Shown: positions 34,445 to 44,667 of the stretch, in pieces | Layout: the number at the start of each line of letters is the position of its first letter | Numbering within the stretch: position 1 is the stretch's first letter | Assembly (NCBI GenBank): GCA_019828595.1 | Contig: JAHQRK010000018.1 | Coordinates: forward strand, 1,426,001 to 1,490,000 | Source of the DNA: Aphanomyces cochlioides | Taxonomy: Eukaryota; Oomycota; Saprolegniomycetes; Saprolegniales; Verrucalvaceae | Reading direction: 5' to 3' | DNA: 64,000 bases | The notes under the pieces: generated by a model | What the model saw: the letters and a program-made list of their open reading frames with translations, nothing else | What the model was told of the DNA's origin: nothing | Databases searched by the model: none | Position numbers and translations under genes: made by a program

Positions 34445-35022
34445 TCAATTGGATTTTTGATTGATACATTCATCAACTTTTACAGTGCTCGACATATTGA
34501 AATTAAGGGGGTTAAAGTGCAAAGATCACTTTTTTTCCAATAAAGTGATATTTTTCTCTGTATTTATACTTGCAATTTGTATTGTACGATTTGAATTTAC
34601 CTCTCAATGGAAATCACAGAGCAGTTTGCTCTGTGGATTCATTGTCCAATCAAATGCTAATGAAATAGAGAAACCCGCCCAATGATTTATCCCAGCGCTA
34701 TACAAAGGAAAACGTAGTTGAAAGCTAATCTAAACTCCCTTCCTTGCCAGGCACTCATAACTAAGAAACAGTGTTCAGTGTGACAGAGGCAGGCTAGAAT
34801 CGCAGTACACTTAAATTAGTTCTCACATCATTCGAAACTCACGTTCAACTGCATAACAGGTTGAATGATAAACCACACACATGTAAACTCGTTGCATGTC
34901 GAGGGACGATATGTAGTCTACAACTCTACACGCTGATTGCTAGCCATATAGAAAGATGTCTACTTTCAGCATTTTAACTGACACAATACATGTAGAAGAG
35001 TTGGTGCTGGTCATGTAACTTG
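34445..35022. other. AT-rich spacer between transposons
   Basis: No gene or clear repeat is seen. Confidence 0.4.
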
Positions 35023-35318
35023 TACTACACCATTTGCCGGTTTAGTTCGTTTAACTTGCGATATATTTCGTATCATTTGCAATATATTTCGTATCAGTGC
35101 AATATATTTCGTATGACTTGCATTTAATTTCGTGGTCAGCGACGAAAATCGATTTATATTTCGCATGACTTGCATTATATTTCATACCTCTTGCATTTAA
35201 TTTCATATTTTTTAGCTTATATTTCGTATCACTTGCATTCGATTTCGTGGTCATCAAAAAATAAAATCCATTAAAGAGTTTACGTCAATTCATGATCTGC
35301 AAAAATTGCTAATTTAAT

Positions 35319-36509
35319 CTAGGCTCCAACTTCCATGTTGCCTAGAGCTTCAGCAATGCCATAGAACCTATCCAGTCGTATGATGTAGCGACCGAAACCA
35401 GAAGTGTCGACCGCTACATGATGAGTTAGGTATCAAAAATTCATATTTACCTCTGATTGCATCTCGAGCAATATGCTCTAAATACTGAATTCGAAACTCT
35501 TCTCGTGTTTGTCCGTCGGGAGGACGGCCAAAAAAAGCAGCTAAACGCTCTCGCAAACGAGTTTTGATGAATGCTTTCATCGATGACCAAAGATTCTCGA
35601 TGGGATTGAGCATCAGTGAGTAAGGGCTAAGTTTCAGAAGCTGAACGCCAAAAAACTCGTCATCTTCGACGACTCTTGACAATCTATCAAACAGTTAAAA
35701 TAGATATTTCAAATAAATACTTGGAGTGACAAGGGGCATTGTCAGCAATGACAACAATGTCATTAAAGCTTCCAATTGACTCAATTGCACTGCGAAGCAT
35801 TCGGCGAAGCCACTCATTGGCACCGTCTGATTTGTAAGAACCGCGCTTCATTTCACAGTAGAAAAAGTTGGTAGCAGACATAGCACCAATAAGGTGCAAA
35901 TTTTTTCCATGCTGAGTGGACCCTCGCACTGAAACAGCACGACTTCCTCGTCTTGACCTTCCCTTTGTTCTTGACGTAAAAATATTGAAATTGGTCTCGT
36001 CGATCCATATAGGAATTTTTCCGAAACCTATAGCTTCACGCAGGGATCGGACGTAGTTGCGACGGAGCTCCTTGAACTCCTCTGAATTCAATTGCAACGG
36101 CTCGTAATGGAGAGTCTTGTAAGTGAGCACCCTCGCTTGCAAGACTCTCTGAACCGTTGACCGAGAAGCGCATATTCCGTTTTTGTCGTTAAGCCTCACG
36201 CAGATCTCGTCCAAAGTGAGTTGACAATCGTGTTCAACCCACATTTGCACCTCATCTACACGAGACTCATCGATAAGACACGGTTTATGACCTCCTATGT
36301 ATCGGTTAAGTTTTCAACTCTTCAGTATTACCTCTTTGTTTGGGAACAGAGTCTTGATTTACTATCCATGTCCGAGCTGTGGACTCGCTGACTCCATTTG
36401 ATCGGGCAATGGCTTTCCAATCTTCCCCCGAGTTGCATGCTTGGATGATTCTCTTCGGCGACGAAAAATATTTCTTGTACTTCCCACGGGTTTGTGTCTG
36501 GTCAAACAT
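35319..36509 (-). CDS. Tc1/mariner-type DDE transposase, intact with three introns
   Basis: Four exons (36509-36332, 36294-35721, 35683-35452, 35414-35319), separated by three introns of exactly 37 nt, sum to 1080 nt, or 359 residues. N-terminal helix-turn-helix: SGEDWKAIARSNGVSESTAR. A second DNA-binding region follows (ICVRLNDKNGICASRSTVQ). The DDE_3 catalytic core has IWIDETNFNIF (Asp), VVIADNAPCHS (Asp) and SLMLNPIENLWSSMK (third acid, Glu of NPIEN). No stop or frameshift is present. The short introns match those of host genes, so the element is adapted to this genome. It is the likely source of the 649-bp miniature copy at 31185. Confidence 0.9.
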
Positions 36510-36584
36510 TAGATCTACATAGATTCTTGTACTACCGCGCGCGTAGTCTCTGCTGATGTGTTCATGGCAGGATATATTCGAAAA

Positions 36585-36714
36585 TGCGCCAAATCTTGCC
36601 TAAAGACTCAAAAAGCGCGCGAGAGTTTGGCGCACTTCAATACTTTATTGAAGTATCATTGTTTAGCGAAACTTTCGCGCGCTTTTTAAAATTGTAGGCA
36701 AGCTTCGGTGCATT
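36585..36714. repeat. Internal inverted repeat (46-bp arms) inside the Tc1 element
   Basis: Left arm 36585-36630 (AATGCGCCAAATCTTGCCTA ... AAAAAGCGCGCGAGAGTTT) and right arm 36668-36714 are reverse complements with few mismatches, separated by about 38 bp. It lies between the transposase start (36509) and the right TIR, so it may act as a hairpin or as a binding site near the promoter. Confidence 0.7.
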
Positions 36715-37131
36715 TTCGAATGTCCATGGCATGGGCACACCAGTTGAGACTACACGTGTAGAGAAAGACTCTATATGCAATCTAACATTGCCCAGTCATA
36801 ACACTTTGGGTAGTACAAGATACACGTTTCCTCGCCAAAGTCGGTAATCTTCGAAGCATTCAGCCCAGGAGAAAATTGGAAATGAATAATTTTTAATTGT
36901 TAGCTGCGAATTTAAATGCAAATGATACGAAATATAAGCTAAAAAATACGAAACTAAATGCAAGAGGTATGAAATATAATGCAAGTCATGCGAAATATAA
37001 ATCGATTTTCGTCGCCGGCCACGAAATTAAATGCAAGTCATTCGAAATATATTGCACGTGATGCGAAATGTATTGCAATGATACGAAATATATCGCAAGT
37101 AATGCGAACTAAACCGGCAAATGGTGTAGTA

Positions 37132-37767
37132 TTAGTTGAGCAACGCAATCTCGAATAAAGGACTGATACTAAGGAATCAACAATCATCTTGTCTCCTTAA
37201 ATGTGTGATTTATGATCTCTACGGGATTTTAAACACTTCGGAGTATCACGAGGCCGTATGTGATGGCATAGCTTTATCGTCCTTCGTCCATCCCCTCAGA
37301 AATGCTGTAATCGCTCTGTTGTTGGTTAACAGTAAACTCAGAGAAATAGGAGTAAATTCATCGTAATTTATTTGGCCAGTTGTCATCATTATTGCTAGCA
37401 CAGGCGTGTAAGAATTCGTTGTAGCTCGACAAGCATGAGCGTGAGATGAGGGAGCTCTGACAACTCGCACAACATTGATGTACACCTCCATATATATAGC
37501 CAATTGAAACTACTATAAATTTGGATTGGACAAAATAGAAATGCCAGTGCAATCCACACTGTAAATTCTGAAGACAATACATTCAGTAGGAACGGAGCTC
37601 CACACCCACACTCTATTCCAGTGTAGTGTATTATTTTGAATATTTTAACATTTAAGTAATTTATATACATAATTTTTTGTATTTATGTTTTGCATATTTA
37701 TTGTAAATTCAGTCATTGTGCTCAATGTGATGCACTTCGCGTCGAGCAGCAATTGGCATTGACCAGC
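37132..37767. other. Intergenic
   Basis: About 640 bp with no supported gene; AT-rich from 37620 on. Confidence 0.4.
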
Positions 37768-39072
37768 ATGCGTCGACGGCCAGACAGCCCCGCGAGTGAA
37801 TCAGCTCAAGCAGCACTAGATGCAGTAAAGCAAATGGTGCCAGATCCCAGGTTAGCAGAAAAGATGCTCAAGCGCCGCTTGTATAATCGAGAGCAGCAGC
37901 GCCTCCATCGTTTGCACAAGTCGGAAGAAATTACTCGATTGCGAGAGGAAGCCATGGCTTTGGAAGCTCATGTTTCGCAGCTCGCAGCGTCAAGCGAAGT
38001 GAATGACACAGGCTTGCCGTGGAAAGAAGTCTCGTGTGGGCTTCTCGAAGCTATAGAGGACATCACTCGGTCCAATCGAACTTTGAAGCAAAATATCAAT
38101 GACTACCATGAGCTAATTCGACACATCTCCGCGTGGGTTTCTTCTTCCTGCCATGTTCCAAGAGTAATCCTCTAAGCTTTAGCGCGTATGTCTTACTCTA
38201 TATTGTAGGATCCCCCCGAGCACCGACGACCGTGGCGGAATGTGTCGCTCCCTAGCCATCCCCCATCGCGGAAGCTTGGCTTTGACTGGATCACACAGCA
38301 GCTCTACCACAATGCCGACCTAATGTTTCAACAATTCAAGTTTCCAGCGCTGAGCTCGCATGAATACTTGGGCGATTTTACCTGCGATAGCGTCGACGAC
38401 GAAGGTTTTCAATATACATGGCGTGTCCAACGCGAAATGCGCATTCCATTTGATCAAGTCGCGCGGACGATTCAAGAAAATGTTGTCCACTACCTCTTGG
38501 GTGCTTCTTGGTCCAAGGAATGGTCTGCTGTCAACGTTCTCTCGTCGGAACCGATTGATACACCAGTACGCTCGTCATCTCAAATATCGTCTCATGCATT
38601 TGTAGCTCCTCCAAGAAATCGGTGGCAAGATCGCATATGCGCGGTCGCAGCGCAGTCCTGATGAAACTGTCAACTTCCTCTGTCGAGAATTCAACGAAGA
38701 TGGCAAGCTGACGATTGTCGCGCAGCATATTCTCGACGACGAGAACCAACAGACGAGCCGCGTCCAGTGCAATCGAATGTTTTGGTACTCATTGGAACCC
38801 TCCATGTTGGTTTGCCTCATGGCGCTGCTTGTAGGGTGACCGTAGATTGGACTTCTGAAGAGACGACGACAATGCGCGTCTTGTTCCTCAGCTCCAACTA
38901 TTTCAACAAAGATGGCTTTGTCTCGTTCGATGACGAATGCCTCTACCACTGGGGCCTCGACTTGACCAACATGGACAGCGAAGAGCTCAAAGTAGCGCAT
39001 TTCCAGCGCCATATTGCGCGAGCCGGCAACGAATTTGTCGGCGCACTGTCACCGTTCCTTAAATTTCTGTGA
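37768..39072 (+). CDS. bZIP-like protein, M96/START-like family, paralogue A
   Basis: Four exons (37768-38163, 38209-38565, 38606-38784, 38835-39072; introns 45, 40 and 50 nt) give 389 residues. The N-terminal third has a basic region and heptads (LKRRLYNREQQRLHRLHKSE, then LREEAMALEAHVSQLAAS), the plan of a bZIP factor. A conserved block follows, KLGFDWITQQLYHNADLMF, then a START-like domain (EGFQYTWRVQREMRIP ... MRVLFLSSNYFNKDGFV ... KVAHFQRHIA). Large families with this plan are annotated in oomycetes as M96 mating-specific or bZIP-START-like proteins; that label comes from memory of the family. Two paralogues lie 3-5 kb away. Probably a nuclear regulator; no ligand is known. Confidence 0.7.
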
Positions 39073-39465
39073 AAAACTCTATGCTCTCTTGTAATTCCAT
39101 TCCCATCTCGTCTTCATAATCATGATCTACTCTTCCCAAGGGCTAAATATGAGCACAAGAACTACTAGAGGTGGTTCAAGCTCTCGAGTTGCCGTCCTTG
39201 CTGAGCAGCATTGAGCTATTGCCTCATGTGTTCAAGAGGACTATGAAATTACATAACGCCATGGAAAGCACTGAAGGAGCTGGTAGATCCTCAGCGAGCT
39301 CAAGATTAATACCATCCCCTAACATGGCTTATCGATGACGAGAAACCGACCCAAGACGACAAAACCAACGAAATGTACATATCTAGTGACAAGTCCAAGG
39401 AATGGAAGTGAGATTATATCGATATAAATGACGGCAATACTTGAAAGGACATCGAGGAGGTTTGC
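39073..39465. other. Intergenic
   Basis: The 3' flanks of two convergent genes. No gene seen. Confidence 0.4.
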
Positions 39466-40206
39466 TTAGCGCACGTGCTTGCTCAAAAAGGTTTGAACCG
39501 TTGACATGTACAGCGCAGGATTGGTTCGATAGTGGGAAACATGCTTCGACACTTCGAAATCCACCGAGGCGAAGGGTGAGCCCATGGATCGAGCCGTTTG
39601 GATGGCACCTTGAATGTCTGCCGACCCAACGAGTTCATCAGCACTCGAGTATAAAAAGAGCTTGGGAATTGATGCATCTCGAATGAGGTAACGCAAGTAG
39701 TGGAGTGTGAACGGATGCTTGCGACCAGTCAGCCAGAGCAATGCATGGAGTGCAAAGATAATCCAGCGCCACATAAATCGCTCTGTCACGAGCAGTTTGA
39801 GAAGCGGTATTTGTTGGAGTTGCATCATCGTGAATGGGCTTTCCGAAGTAGGTCCAGGGATCGACGGGCACGAATCAAACACAATTGACGCGACACGAAA
39901 GGGAATCCCGGCATGAATGAGCTGATTTTCAAAGCAATACCACGAGCGACATCCCCCATTCGACAGGACATGGGGAATGATTTCCAACGGTGCATTGTTT
40001 TGATCCTTGACAATTTGTTCGACTTGGCGGATTGCAGTCATGTGAACCCAGCGTTCCGGGAGGAAAAAATCCAAACCATGCGACGGAAGCATCAACGTGC
40101 GATAGCCAAGCTTGTTGTACATGTCGACGTACTGCTCCACCTGCGCTGAGCTCGCGTTTGTCCATCCACAGACGAGGACAAGCGGCGTCGGACGATCCAC
40201 CAGCAT
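39466..40206 (-). CDS. TMEM53/DUF829-type alpha/beta-hydrolase
   Basis: An intronless frame of 246 residues from the ATG at 40206. The family core is clear: TPLVLVCGWTNASSAQVEQY with the GW turn, then MLPSHGLDFF. The nucleophile elbow is HVLSNGGC, the acid is in FLYSSADELVG, and the histidine is in SKHVSHYR, completing a Ser-Asp-His triad. A hydrophobic segment in the cap (WRWIIFALHALLWLTG) suggests membrane association, as in TMEM53, a nuclear-envelope protein. Substrate unknown. The frame is open to 40311, but the upstream codons lie in an AT-rich stretch with GATTGG motifs, so the inner ATG is preferred. Confidence 0.8.
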   Translation of the reverse strand: MLVDRPTPLVLVCGWTNASSAQVEQYVDMYNKLGYRTLMLPSHGLDFFLPERWVHMTAIRQVEQIVKDQNNAPLEIIPHVLSNGGCRSWYCFENQLIHAGIPFRVASIVFDSCPSIPGPTSESPFTMMQLQQIPLLKLLVTERFMWRWIIFALHALLWLTGRKHPFTLHYLRYLIRDASIPKLFLYSSADELVGSADIQGAIQTARSMGSPFASVDFEVSKHVSHYRTNPALYMSTVQTFLSKHVR

Positions 40207-41224
40207 GACTTTTGATACAGTTTCGTCAACTGATGAGATCTGATTGCTCGAAATATTGCATTTTGATTGGTCCACATTGACAGAAACGCACCAACTTATA
40301 TTTCCAACCAATCAAATCACATACAATGGAATTACTTCAATATAATTGGCTAAAATATTAATTTTGACAATTAGAATGAATTCTTTTCTGAGTAACTGGA
40401 TAAGTGGATAGCGTTGTCAAGATTGTCAACGGTCAAAGTTACGACCGTTGGGTTAACTAGTATATAGGATACGCTGCAAATTCGCATAGCTCGTTCTTGC
40501 TAAAACTATTCATAATTTTACATTTTACTTTACCTTGGTGTGGACATAATGCCCCCCCCCCCGCGAATTTCCTAAAGTTACATTGTCACTCAAGATATTT
40601 GCAAAACCTTGTGTTGAGATTATTCTCGCTAGCCTACGAATACGTGGTAGTTCTAAACGTTCTGATAGACCAGGGGTTGAAAAAAGTATTGTAGCATATG
40701 TACCTGGCTGACAGAATCCCAATTTGATGCGTTTGATACAGCCAGGGGCCATTTTAGCAACGACAACGACGTGGTCCTCGGGTCTATTTTGCCGCCTAGT
40801 GAACGATTTGTAAAGCAGTCAACACTCCCCCCGACAGCTTTGCCGCAAAGTCATAGCACAATTGATTGTTAGTTCAACGTCTGGAACTGAGACTGATGAG
40901 TTGTAAACCGTAAAACTGGGTTGTCGAGAGAAAAGGGGACGAATGCCACGTAATGCCATTGATAATTTACTCTTTAACTCTCGGTAAACCCTTTCAGAGG
41001 TGAACAGCTTTATTGAAATGTAACTCGACAAAGTTAACTCGTAGGCAGTTTACCAGAATATAGGACTACTGTAAATGATGAATTCTAACCAATTAAAAGC
41101 ATTATTATAACCAATTAAAAGCAATATTTCTATTTAAATTCATGAAATTTTATTGGCTGGAAAGATTTTATTATAATCCAATGAAATTTGTGGTTCAGTT
41201 GTCATCAAGTTGCTCCTGCCTGAC
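40207..41224. other. Intergenic with CCAAT-type motifs and a C-run
   Basis: About 1 kb between divergent genes. It has AACCAATCAAATC (40307-40319), ATAATTGGCTAAAATA (40340-40355), a C10 run at 40552-40561, and two tandem AACCAATTAAAAGCA copies at 41088-41123. No gene supported. Confidence 0.45.
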
Positions 41225-42617
41225 ATGGATCTGCCGCCGCTGCATATTAACCGAGCTCTGCGGCGAAAGATGCAATCCCGGAGGAAACAAAAGCGATACC
41301 GCAATAGAATCCTTGCAGATAATGAACAGCTGAAAGTGCAGGCACGAGATCTCGAACGCGAACTCGAGCGACTGCAAGTCTCAGTGAATCAGCAATCTCA
41401 ACTACAATCGATGCTCTTGTCGTGGCAAGACGTTGCGAAAGCGCTCGTGGAGTATCGCAACGCGTCGCTTGAAACCAATGCCGCACTGAAGAAACAAAGC
41501 CAAGTCTATCGCGACTTTATTGCACGCATGGGGATCTGGGCAGAGCAAGTGTTTGGCCTTCCGGAATGGTTTTCTTCACGTTCCTTGCTTGGGTTGACAC
41601 CTAATCCGCCTGTCTAGACTGCACCCCGCACTGATCTTCACACATGGCGGCGCGTTCGACTGAGTGCTGATCCCATGATACGTCAAGCTGGCATAGACTG
41701 GATCACACGGCACTTATACCACAACACAGATTCCATGATGGAACTCTACGGCCTGCATGCTCAATCCTCAGTATGCTTTGACGACATTGACGTCGATATT
41801 ACAGAATCTGACGGCTACCAATGCATCTACCGCTTCCAGACCGACATTCCAAGGCGAATGCAAGATGTCGCTGCTGCGTTACGTGGCAACTCATGGCGAT
41901 TTCTCATGGTTGGCGCTTTATATGACATCGATCCCGAGGTTTCCTCCATAACCAGCTCTGCTTCTCACCACCACGGCACTAGATCGTCTCGGCAGGGAAG
42001 AGCGTCTTCCGCCACACAGTACCCAGCCGCGACGAGAATGTCAGCCTCGTCAGTCGTGAATTCAACGCCGAGGAAGACAACCGCGTCGTCTTTGTCGGTG
42101 AACAAATTGAAGATGACCAAGCATTGCCGCATCGTGATAAGCGACAGCGACGGCGTCTCCTATGGTATATTCTCTGCCCAGCCACTGCTTCCCACTCATG
42201 TGCTTCTAGGATTGTTCTCGACTCCATCCCATCTTCTCCACAATCAGAGGTGACTCAGAGGTGACTCAATCACCGATTAAAGTCGAAGACGTCCCTGAAG
42301 GCAGCAGTGGCGGCAGCAGAACCCGGCTCCGATTGCTTTTTATGAACTGCCATTCCTTCACATCCGCGGGGTACTTGTCCCTCGACGACGAAGCCAAGCT
42401 TTGGGGCTGTGACATCACGGCTCTCCCGTCCGATGAAGCCAATGCGAAGCGATTTACAACATTTGCGCGACATCTCTTCGACGAGTACAATCAAATCGGC
42501 CGCCGACGATTCCTCGATGCTTTAAATCAACATAAGATCTTTGTTCATAGAAAGACATCATTATCGGAATCGACCAGCGCATTGGACGCCCGCATAGCTT
42601 GGACGAGTCGCAGGTAA
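41225..42617 (+). pseudogene. bZIP-like M96/START-like paralogue B, broken by an 11-bp duplication
   Basis: It has the same plan as paralogue A. Exons are 41225-41548, 41618-41938, 41983-42164 and 42210-42617. The basic/leucine-zipper start (LRRKMQSRRKQKRYRNRIL, then LERELERLQV) leads to AGIDWITRHLYHNTD and the conserved C-terminal block RLRLLFMNCHSFTSAGYLS. In the last exon AGAGGTGACTC occurs twice in tandem (42246-42256 and 42257-42267). This shifts the frame and stops translation at 42262-42264. Counting the element once gives a whole number of codons (407 residues). The first intron (69 nt, GTGTTT donor) is less certain. The 3' end overlaps convergent paralogue C by 73 bp. Confidence 0.7.
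42246..42267 (+). repeat. 11-bp tandem duplication causing a frameshift
   Basis: Two exact copies of AGAGGTGACTC in the last exon of paralogue B. One copy fits the reading frame; two do not. Confidence 0.9.
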
Positions 42618-43804
42618 CCCTCATGGGACAACTGGTCGTACTTGGACTGGACGTATCGCTGGAAATGCACAAGTTTGAGCGCATCCGAGTCACAGCCGCT
42701 GAGATCGCATTCCCACATGGGTGCTTCTTGGTCGAGCGGCGTGAAACCAGCCTTCGTGAATGATTGCGATGTCATGTACAAGATGCGAATCCGTGCCGAC
42801 TTTGGTGTTAATCGGTCCAATGTCGCACTACAATGGTGTACATGAGCAAAAGACGTAGATGGAGAGAAAGACGTACACAAATATGCGATGGCGCTGGCGG
42901 AAATCGTGCGGTTCGGCTTCGTCCTCGAGGATTTGTGTCCCGACGAGAACGATGCGATCGGGATCGACAAATTTTCGACTAATCAAGTTGGCCAATTCAA
43001 AAGGCGTCTTGATCACATGCTGGTATGTGCAATCGCCCACGACGGACTGTCGAACAGTCGACGGTACCACCGCGCCAACCATGCAGTAGATCCATAGGTT
43101 TTGCATCAGGTAGTCAGACAAGGCTGACGCGGAGATGGGAAACTCGCGTTGCAAACGACGAACGCATTGATAGCATTCCGGATCGGAGAAATCGAACGGC
43201 ATGTCGTCCACTTCGCCATTGTCATCGTTGGGGAATCCGACGCGTTCGAAGAGAGCGTCGACGTGGTGATAGAGTTGCCGCGTAATCCAGTCAATTCCGC
43301 ATTGTCGTGCAGCAGGATTGGCTAGGAGTGTCACATGACGCCAATTCGGCAAGTTTGGAGGCGGTGGCTATCGTCGAATCAAACACTATAACTAGAGGTA
43401 CAACTACGTACCGGAATCGTCGTTGAGGCATCAACCCACATTTGCATTTTCCGCGCCAACTCGCGATAATGCGCAATGTGTTTCTGGAGTGCATGGTTCA
43501 TTTCATGCTGGTGATGGACATCTTCTCGGAGTGCCAGTGCGACTTCTTTCCACGACAAGAGAGGCTCCGTCGCGGCGACGACGGCAGTTCCATCGCTCGA
43601 CTCAGACTTCGCGATAGACAACTGAGAAACTTGTTTCTCGAGGTCGACAATGAGATTTCGGAGATGCGTCGTCTCTCTCAATAGCTGCTCACGATACCGC
43701 CTTTGTTTCTTACGATCATAAATGCGGCGCTTGAGCTTGGCGTCGCCTGTGATCTGGACCAAATCCTCGTCGTCAATGTCTTCCATGCACTGGCGTTGCG
43801 TCAT
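42545..43804 (-). CDS. bZIP-like protein, M96/START-like family, paralogue C
   Basis: Three exons (43804-43412, 43367-42877, 42827-42545; introns 44 and 49 nt) give 388 residues. It starts MTQRQCMEDIDDEDL, then a basic region and zipper (LKRRIYDRKKQRRYREQLLR, LRNLIVDLEKQVSQL). The block CGIDWITRQLYHHVDALFE and the ending RIRILYMTSQSFTKAGFT, LVHFQRYVQSKYDQL match A and B. It lacks the second intron found in A and B, so its gene structure has diverged. It is convergent with B, sharing 73 bp of 3' sequence. The basic region has Asp where bZIPs normally carry Asn, so DNA recognition may be altered. Confidence 0.75.
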
Positions 43805-44667
43805 GTTCACTTGCTAAAATGGCTCTCAAGCTGGGCCGTCGCTCAAAATATCAAAAATGACCAAGACAATCCGTCAAATTAAATAGTTAATTGGTCAAAA
43901 TATCTAATTTCGTACAATCCAGCACACTCGTTTAATGGGATCTCTATCGAGTTCCTGCTCGCCTAGCTCAGCTTGACCGGCGATGCAGCGTTAGTAGAGT
44001 GGAAATTTAGCCTTAAAACCATCGCATTATAAGCTTGGAAGGCTGGGAATTCCATCGAATGTGATGGAAGATAGGCTTGTCAAATAAACTCGTCAAAATA
44101 TTGAAATGTCGTTAAGTCGCAGCCACGGTATGGCTGAACCATCTGGTCGAATACCACGTATGGGATGACGGAACGCATCATCATGGAGTTAGTTTTATGT
44201 ATTGTGATTGGAAATCGTAGGAACGGATTGCCTACATTTCGATTTTGACGAATCAAATTAATTTCGCATAATTATTGGCTGAATTTGAATTGAGTTGAGA
44301 TCGTTCGATTCACCAAGTTGAAACTTTGTGAGCGACGTTGAAGTTAACATGGTCCCAACTCCAGCAGCTTGTGTCTAGCTCAGATGGCGCACATGCTATG
44401 TGTAGTTTTCTAATGCCGAACGAAGCGTTTTTTAAATGAATTTAAAATATATTATCACGATTGTGTGTTGTGAAAACATGTACTTTGCATACGACTCAAA
44501 ACCGACAATTTTCTGTTCATTAATTGGACAACCGACACTATAAATGCAATTTATTGGCTGATTTGATTTTCTCCTACTTTGATTGGACGAGGAAATTGTC
44601 GTACACGACACATATCACTAACATTTAGCATAAACGCAGTTTGATTGGTTAAAATCGTGAGCCAGAC
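43805..44667. other. AT-rich intergenic
   Basis: No gene seen. GATTGG/ATTGGCTGA motifs recur at 44205, 44273, 44550, 44580 and 44642, just before the Crypton frame. Confidence 0.4.

Larger units (their letters stand above)
35025..37129 (-). mobile_element. Full-length Tc1/mariner-type transposon with about 220-bp TIRs
   Basis: A 2105-bp element bounded by CTACACCATTTGCCGG and its inverse, flanked by TA on both sides (35023-35024, 37130-37131). The left TIR (to about 35250) and right TIR (from about 36900) are nearly identical and consist of reiterated short phrases such as ATATATTTCGTAT. It carries an uninterrupted 359-residue transposase on the minus strand, so it may be autonomous. A large internal inverted repeat lies upstream of the transposase at 36585-36714. 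Confidence 0.9.

Noticed and set aside
31185..37129. Repeated phrases considered as a CRISPR-like or satellite array
   Set aside because: The copies are paired inverted ends with TA target sites, so they are transposon TIRs; the genome is eukaryotic.
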